From contig JAPWDM010000009.1 of the NCBI GenBank assembly GCA_035578155.1, positions 1,462,001 to 1,526,000 on the forward strand: 64,000 bases of DNA, given 5' to 3'. This document shows, one piece after another, positions 58,553 through 64,000 of the stretch. Position 1 is the stretch's first letter; each line of letters starts with the position of its first letter. The DNA is from Brachynemurus nebulosus (Eukaryota > Arthropoda > Insecta > Neuroptera > Myrmeleontidae). The position numbers were made by a program, and so were the translations under genes. Below the pieces are notes generated by a model. It did not search any database, was not told where the DNA came from, and saw only the letters and a list, made by a program, of their open reading frames with translations.

Positions 58553-59821
58553 TGTTGCGTGATATACTCTATAGCAATATTTACAATTTTTTTATTTATA
58601 TATTAAAATTTTTATTATTAAATAATAAAAAAAGATTTACATTATTAAATTAATTAAAATAATTATTTTCGAAACAAAAAATCATGTGTGCATTTTTCTA
58701 TTTTTTTTTTTGTTTTTTTGATCACCTGAAAATTGGGAAATCTAGCCAGCCATCTGGTGACGAATGGGCAAATTGTTGCGAGTAGGCTAAAATTGAATCG
58801 TCCTGTTTTATTTCAAAACATTTCAAAAAAATAGGCAATAAACAAACCTTACTGGCAATAATTACTTTTTTTTTCACTAGATCGCGCACCTAATTCTTAT
58901 GATTCCCAATATTAGGTTTTAAGTACTTTTTTATGATTGTACAAGCTTTTTAGAAATTAAATCAATTCGTGTGCCTTTAAATGTACAAATTTTTATAGTT
59001 TTTTTCGTTGGTAATGTTACACTACGCAACCGTGCATGCTCTACGCATGCGTAAACGAATTTCACGTAATTGGGGAAGTACTTGCAATTTTGTAACCCAT
59101 TTTTTTACAATAAATTTTTGAATTTAGTTAATTTAATACATAACAATTATTAAATATTTGAAAATAGTAAAAATATACAAAATTTGAAAAAAAATTCTAA
59201 TAAAGGCACTTAACTCTATTTTTTTTAATATTGAGGTTATGTTTAATTTTTAGCTGTCATTTTAACACATGTGTGAGTATTTAATATAAAATTATATAAA
59301 TAGCTAACTACGGAAAAATGAGATCGCTGCAAAACAGTTTAAAAAAAAATCGATTTTATTTCTAACGTCTTGTAAACTTCAAAAATTTTAATTTGTGTCA
59401 CAATACAGTTCTTAGAATTTTTACTAAGATCAAAACTAAGGCAAATATATCACAATACAATTTTAAAAGTACAAATTTAAGTACAGTAGTGTATAAAATA
59501 CAGTAAAACCTCTCTAATTGTCAGATATAATATTGGTCCAAAAAATGTTTCGGCTCTAAAAATGAAAATAACGAAGCCTCATGTATGTAATTCGTCTACA
59601 TATTGTGTTTCTGACAATTTTTCGATCATCTAAAGGAATTTTGTTTGATGTGAAGCCAGTGTTGATATCCAAAATCGATCGTGTGGAATGAATTATTAAT
59701 ACTTTGGTACGCATTTTGCTGAACGTGACCCCCGATGGTGAGGGTGATACAGTTGAATATCATCACTGATTGTCGTTCACGGTTCATTTTACTACGATTT
59801 AGCTACGAATTGAATTCACCG

Positions 59822-62800
59822 TCATCTATTGAATAAATTTAGAAGTCGACTGCTACTTCTTTTGGTACGTTCAGGCACTGGTGGAGATTCGGTGATGGTT
59901 CTGGTCTGAGTTTTCAATTTATTGCGCATCTGTTCGTCGATCAATTCTTGCATATCCATCTGAAACCCAAAAAAAAAAATTGCTAAGTGCGTGTTTGACA
60001 CACATTAAATCAGGGTTTCGGAGCCAATAGCTAGAGTTTTTAATATAGCTAACTTCAAAAGTGCATCACTGCTTGCATGAGGCAGAGTCAAAAGTTCAAA
60101 AACGCATCAGACGCATCACAACGAAAAATCAAAAGTTCATTTTTGCATTTGATACGTTAAAACAATGCATCAATAAATTTGGTGATGCGTGTCCAAGATG
60201 CATGTCATGTGTATGATGTAGAATTATAACTACTTGTCATATTATGTAGGTATTAACACCAACAGGAATAATTCCGAAAATCAAATTGTTGAAAAAGATT
60301 TAGCTTTAATTAAAATTGTTTAAACTATTGGAGTCCATCTTGCACTCAAAATAGGTATGTAATATTTTTTATTCAAATAATTTCAATATTTCCAATTTCA
60401 AGTAAGTTCAAGTTGAAATTCAAAGATAATATACCTATACAAGGACTGTATTACTATATTATCTATAGTCTAGCTGTAGCCAAATCAGATGCTAAATGAT
60501 GCCAATATCCCGTTCAAAAACATCTAATGTGCATCAAATTTCAAGAGAGCATCAGCAGCGCATCATGTAGTATTAGACGCATCAAAAAAGTCATGATGCT
60601 GCATCGATGCAGTAAAGTTTACATTTTTGAAGTTATCCTATATTTTTAATAAAAATTCGATTTCATTCACTTTATGTGTTACTATGGGGGTCAATTATGT
60701 GATAGTTTGGTTCGCTTTAGTTGAAAGTTATTCGAAATCTGTAGTTTTTTTGGAGATATTTTAGATTTACATTCGAAAAATTAGAGGGGGGATTTCATTT
60801 TAAGAACCTTTTTTAAGATATCCTACACAATGGGTAAAATGTGGGAAAAATTATTCCCCCTTTCAATACGGAAAATCCTTCTAAAAATTGTTTATGGTTG
60901 CTTATTAATTGAGATTTCTACTTATGGAAGTAAACATGCAAAATTTTATCTTTATATGTCTAAATGCAGGGGTTCCAAAACTTTTTAGACCCACGGCGCC
61001 CTTTGGAAACACAGTTCGGGAACTCCTGGTCTAATGATGGACAGACGAATTTGATGAAATTTCTGGAAAATAAAAGGGTATAGCAAGATAAGCATAGGGA
61101 AATGGCCCCCACAGCCGATGGGGCATTGATATCTCAATTAATTACCAAATATAGGGTCACTGAGCCTTAACCTTCGCTTATCCTTGAGATATTACTACAA
61201 GAACTATACTAAAAAATAAAATATACAGCTGAACTCTTTTTTGTGCGGTGGATAGTGGGGGCATAAAAAAAATTGCACAAAAAAAATATATTAAAAAATA
61301 TCATAAATAGCTATAAAAAGTATAGTTCGATCCAGATTGTACAAAAAAACTTTTTTTATGCGGTTGGTCGGGACCGCATAAAAAAAGTTTCATCGAAAAA
61401 ACATCACTCAAAACGCTCAAAACTTAGAAATTTTCTTAGAAGTTGCTTCTATAAACAAGATAAAGCCTTAACTTACACGTAGAAACATTTTATTTCAATT
61501 TTATAATATTATGAAAATTTTGAAAAATACATCTTTAACAAAATTAAATGATGCAATAACTTATGTTCTTATGCAATGTATTGATTAAATGCTTAAAAGC
61601 CGTTAAAAAGAATTTTTATCAAAGAAAGTTATTATAGTAATTGGTTAAGCTTCTTACTGTCTCGTGATTTTGATTCACATTATGCATTTTAATGGCCATT
61701 TTTTATAAACCGCATAAAAAACATCGCATAAAAAAGGACCACATAAAAAAGAGTTCAGCTGTATTATTTATGCAATTATTTTGAACTTTTAAAATTTAGG
61801 AAAAAATATCAAAAAAATATATAATACAGTCCTAACTATTACCTAAATTTTGGCTCGGTTTTGTGTTCCTAGCTGTTATAATTTTTGAGAAAACTGAGTT
61901 TGGAAAATTACAGCACTCACACATATGTTGGTTAATATCTCAAGGAAAAGTTAAAGTTAAGGGTCAATGACCCTATATTTGGTAATCACTTGGGGTACCA
62001 GTGCCATTTCCCTATGCTTGTCTTGCAATACCCATTTGTCTCGCAAATAACGAGTTCTTTACCTGCCACTGATCCAACTGTTGTGACAATTCAATTTTCT
62101 GTTGTATCGCCTCCAACAATTGACTGTTCGCTTGCATGAGATCAACCCGCGTCTTCGCCAATTCCACCTCCGCCTTATTACGTCGCGCCACCGCGGCATC
62201 ACGCACCTCCCTCGCCTGCTGTATCGCGTCGTCACGTGTCGACTGTGACACATCGTTGCGCGCTCGATCACGCTCCTCGATCGCGGCGCGCAATTCCACC
62301 TCTTTCACTGACAATCGACTCTCCAACTCGTGAATCGTGTCGGCTCGTCGACATAACTCCTCGTCACGTTCACGAATTTCCCGTCGTGCACTCTCCAATC
62401 GTTCCAGGAGTCGCACCGTGTCCGTATCTAACACTAATCGCACTAATTCTTGACCGATTTCCACGAGCACGGCAATACCCCCAGGTCTGTCGCCGTCCAG
62501 TGACGCGGTCGAACAATCGCTATGCATACCCGAATCGTCATCTTCCCGTTGTGATTTCAGTTGTTGACATAGTTCGCGCAGTTGCCGATAGACGGCTCGC
62601 CAATCGGCACCGGCTTCATCGCATTCCATTTCGGCGAGTATTGAGCGCGGACCATTGCTGTTGTTGGTGTTGTTGTTCGAGCCGATGTTGATTATGCTCG
62701 GCGTCGACACCGGCTCCGATGATATTTTACCCATTAAACGCGCATGTTCAAGTTCGCGACGTACCAGTTGAAGTTGCGCATCCTGTTCGCGTCGATGCCG

Positions 62801-63253
62801 TTCTAGGACTAGAATTCGGTCTTCCGCCTCTTCGATGGTGGCCGTTAACGAATCACGTTCGTTCGCCAACGAGATCAATCGTTTCTCCAGCTCTTGTCGT
62901 TGTGTGTTTGCTAGGTTAAGTTCGTCGCGTAGTGCGTCTAAACTACTCGCGTGCTCGTTTAAACTTGCCTTGCGCAGTGAACTTTGCTCGCGTAATTGTT
63001 CTAACTGTGCGGTGAGTTGATTTTCGAGAAGTTTTGCATCTTTTAATTGTGTGGCTAATCGTTGATTTTGTGCATTCAATTCTTGAACTAGCGCATTCTG
63101 TTCCCGTTCCCAACGTTTATAGCTGACTTCGCGTGATTCGTATTTCTCTTTGAGTTCTTTAATGTCGTTCTGCAGTTCGAGTATGCGCGCTTCGTAATCG
63201 GATTCGGTTGAGGCGAGTTTGCGTTTCAGTAAGTGTCGATCTTGTTCCACTTG
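59822..63253 (-). CDS. Bicdr: Bicaudal-D-related adaptor protein (3' exons; partial)
   Basis: Minus-strand exons 63253-62063 and 59959-59822, joined in phase 0, giving the last 442 aa. The 5' exons with the dynein-binding CC1 segment lie beyond 64000, since the upstream acceptor TTTGTTGCAG is used in phase 0. The protein is almost all coiled coil: QVEQDRHLLKRKLASTESDY at the start, LVQELNAQNQRLATQL, then a low-complexity Asn/Ser break (about residues 200-212), DDDSGMHSDCSTASLDGD, and a second coiled coil to NSQLLEAIQQKIELSQQLDQ. The join reads WQ|MDMQELIDEQMRNKL, as in BICDR proteins, and ends SSSRLLNLFNR. BICDR adaptors link dynein-dynactin and kinesin to Rab6 vesicles. Full-length Bicaudal-D is the main alternative; the short C-terminus after LDQWQ argues for BICDR. 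The intervening 2.1 kb intron carries repeats. Confidence 0.85.
60042..60645. mobile_element. ~600-bp TIR element rich in GCATCA, in the last Bicdr intron
   Basis: The left edge TATAGCTAACTTCAAAAGTG faces the complementary right edge CATTTTTGAAGTTATCCTAT. The interior repeats GCATCA/TGATGC words about fifteen times (for example ACGCATCAGACGCATCAC and GCATCAGCAGCGCATCATG). No reading frame of note. Superfamily unknown. Confidence 0.6.
60967..61028. mobile_element. 62-bp hAT-like mini-element
   Basis: CAGGGGTTCCAAAACTTTTT on the left and CAGTTCGGGAACTCCTG on the right form imperfect terminal inverted repeats. The flanks TCTAAATG and GTCTAATG are near-duplicates. It resembles 470-518. A further single end, CAGGGGTTTTTAAAATTTTC, occurs at about 28087. 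Confidence 0.5.
61227..61761 (+). mobile_element. MITE family A, copy 6 (last Bicdr intron)
   Basis: TA precedes CAGCTGAACTCTTTTTTGTG; AAAAAGAGTTCAGCTG is followed by TA. The terminal repeats match each other closely. 535 bp. The frame 61273-61482 is inside it and is not a gene. Confidence 0.85.
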
Positions 63254-64000
63254 CTGCAACAAACGAGAAAATATTTATTAAAAATTTTCGGTAGACAGAA
63301 ATTTTTTCAAAAATCTTACTTCAAAATTTAATATTTTTTTATATACGGAATAGAAATATTGTAGTTTATGAAAATATTCAAAAATTTGATTTTGCATTCT
63401 CTGGCTTTTTCATTTTAATACGGTACTTGACTGAAATCTAAAATAAAAATAATATTCTAAATGCCTTGCTTAAGGGAGGAGTTCAAATAAAAAAGCAACT
63501 TTTCTTTATTTATGATTATTTTGCTTGTTGAAATTTTTTTTCAAATCAGGGAGAGTTTCAAATAGAAAATTTTGTTTTTGAAACATTCATTACTCTTCCC
63601 TGTGGGGGGAGGGGACCCTTTTTCACAAGTTTTTAAGCGTTTACAAGGAACGTCATATCTCAAAAAGTAATGAATATTTTTTAAATATGTTTTCATTATT
63701 TTATTCCTAAATAACCTGTCCATAAAGCTGAGTATGGGTTTTAGGTAATTTTAAAAATTAACTATAAAATTGTAATCCCAAAGTTCTAAAAATTATAAAA
63801 CCCAATTTTTATTAAAAAAAAAAAAAATGTTTAAAAATAGTTACAATTGTTCAAATGAAAAAAGCATACTCCACTTTATGCGCAATATGTTTATGAACAA
63901 AATTTAAAAAAAATTAAGTCTCCTGCCTGCTCAGTGAACTCCTGCCTTAAATATTATGATAAATTTTGTAAAAATAATCGAAGAATAATTCTCAATTTTA
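63254..64000 (-). other. Bicdr intron sequence to the window edge
   Basis: Upstream of the large Bicdr exon (on the minus strand) there is AT-rich intron sequence without a recognisable further exon. The frame at 63541-63723 is a chance reading. Confidence 0.6.

Larger units (their letters stand above)
51789..59821. other. Gene-poor region between SGSM and Bicdr
   Basis: The first few hundred bases are the SGSM 3' flank with the palindrome 52020-52048. Beyond that are very AT-rich low-complexity DNA (about 53500-53850), a short TIR element (54191-54404), repeat family E copy 2, and the 2.7 kb element 55847-58552. SGSM and Bicdr are convergent across this interval. No confident coding exon is seen. 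Confidence 0.6.

Noticed and set aside
59501..59660. CAGTAAAACCTCTCTAATTG after TA, considered as another complete pogo-like MITE
   Set aside because: Only one convincing end; I could not find a matching right end, so it is at best a solo terminus.
62059..63020. Long frames opposite or out of phase with Bicdr, the longest of 151 codons
   Set aside because: Shadows of a G+C-rich coiled-coil exon; the minus-strand frame matches BICDR proteins and splices correctly.

Overview
This 64 kb window is AT-rich, intron-containing eukaryotic DNA from an insect-like genome. The coding exons are visibly richer in G+C and CpG than the surrounding DNA. Introns have GT-AG ends and run from about 70 bp to several kb. 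Every confident gene is a conserved animal gene. I cannot fix the insect order. I see no bacterial, viral, CRISPR, rRNA or tRNA features.

Layout: (1) 4.27-4.81 kb, + strand: two last exons of a GPI-anchored Ly6/uPAR (three-finger) protein. (2) 8.34-10.57 kb, - strand: the N-terminal BTB portion of Rabankyrin-5 (ANKFY1); its ankyrin repeats and FYVE finger are not in the window. (3) 13.24-15.72 kb, + strand: complete Nipsnap in three exons. (4) 16-28.9 kb: a gene-poor, repeat-rich stretch with one candidate orphan exon. (5) 28.99-35.61 kb, - strand: complete Tao (TAO/KIAA kinase), six exons, 903 aa. (6) 38.73-43.18 kb, - strand: complete Vps33A, six exons, 606 aa. (7) 43.77-51.79 kb, + strand: complete RUN-TBC protein of the SGSM family, nine exons, 951 aa; it is head to head with Vps33A, with 588 bp between the start codons. 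(8) 51.8-59.8 kb: gene-poor, holding a 2.7 kb element with terminal inverted repeats. (9) 59.82-63.25 kb, - strand: the two 3' coding exons of a Bicaudal-D-related adaptor (Bicdr); the 5' exons lie beyond the window.

I assembled all exon chains by hand. Intron phases agree at every junction and all summed lengths are multiples of three. Several genes act in endosomal or vesicle traffic (Rabankyrin-5, Vps33A, SGSM, Bicdr); I treat this as coincidence, not a cluster.

The rest is dominated by short non-autonomous DNA transposons and foldback repeats: a TA-flanked CAGT-ended family (pogo/Tc1-like ends) with about seven copies, hAT-like mini-elements with 8-bp near-duplications, several hairpin families, and tandem arrays inside introns. 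The most interesting observations are about how these elements interact with genes. One MITE supplies part of an SGSM splice donor, two copies of a foldback repeat bracket the last Nipsnap exon, and a 1.25 kb TIR element nearly fills a Rabankyrin-5 intron. I found no convincing new multi-gene system.
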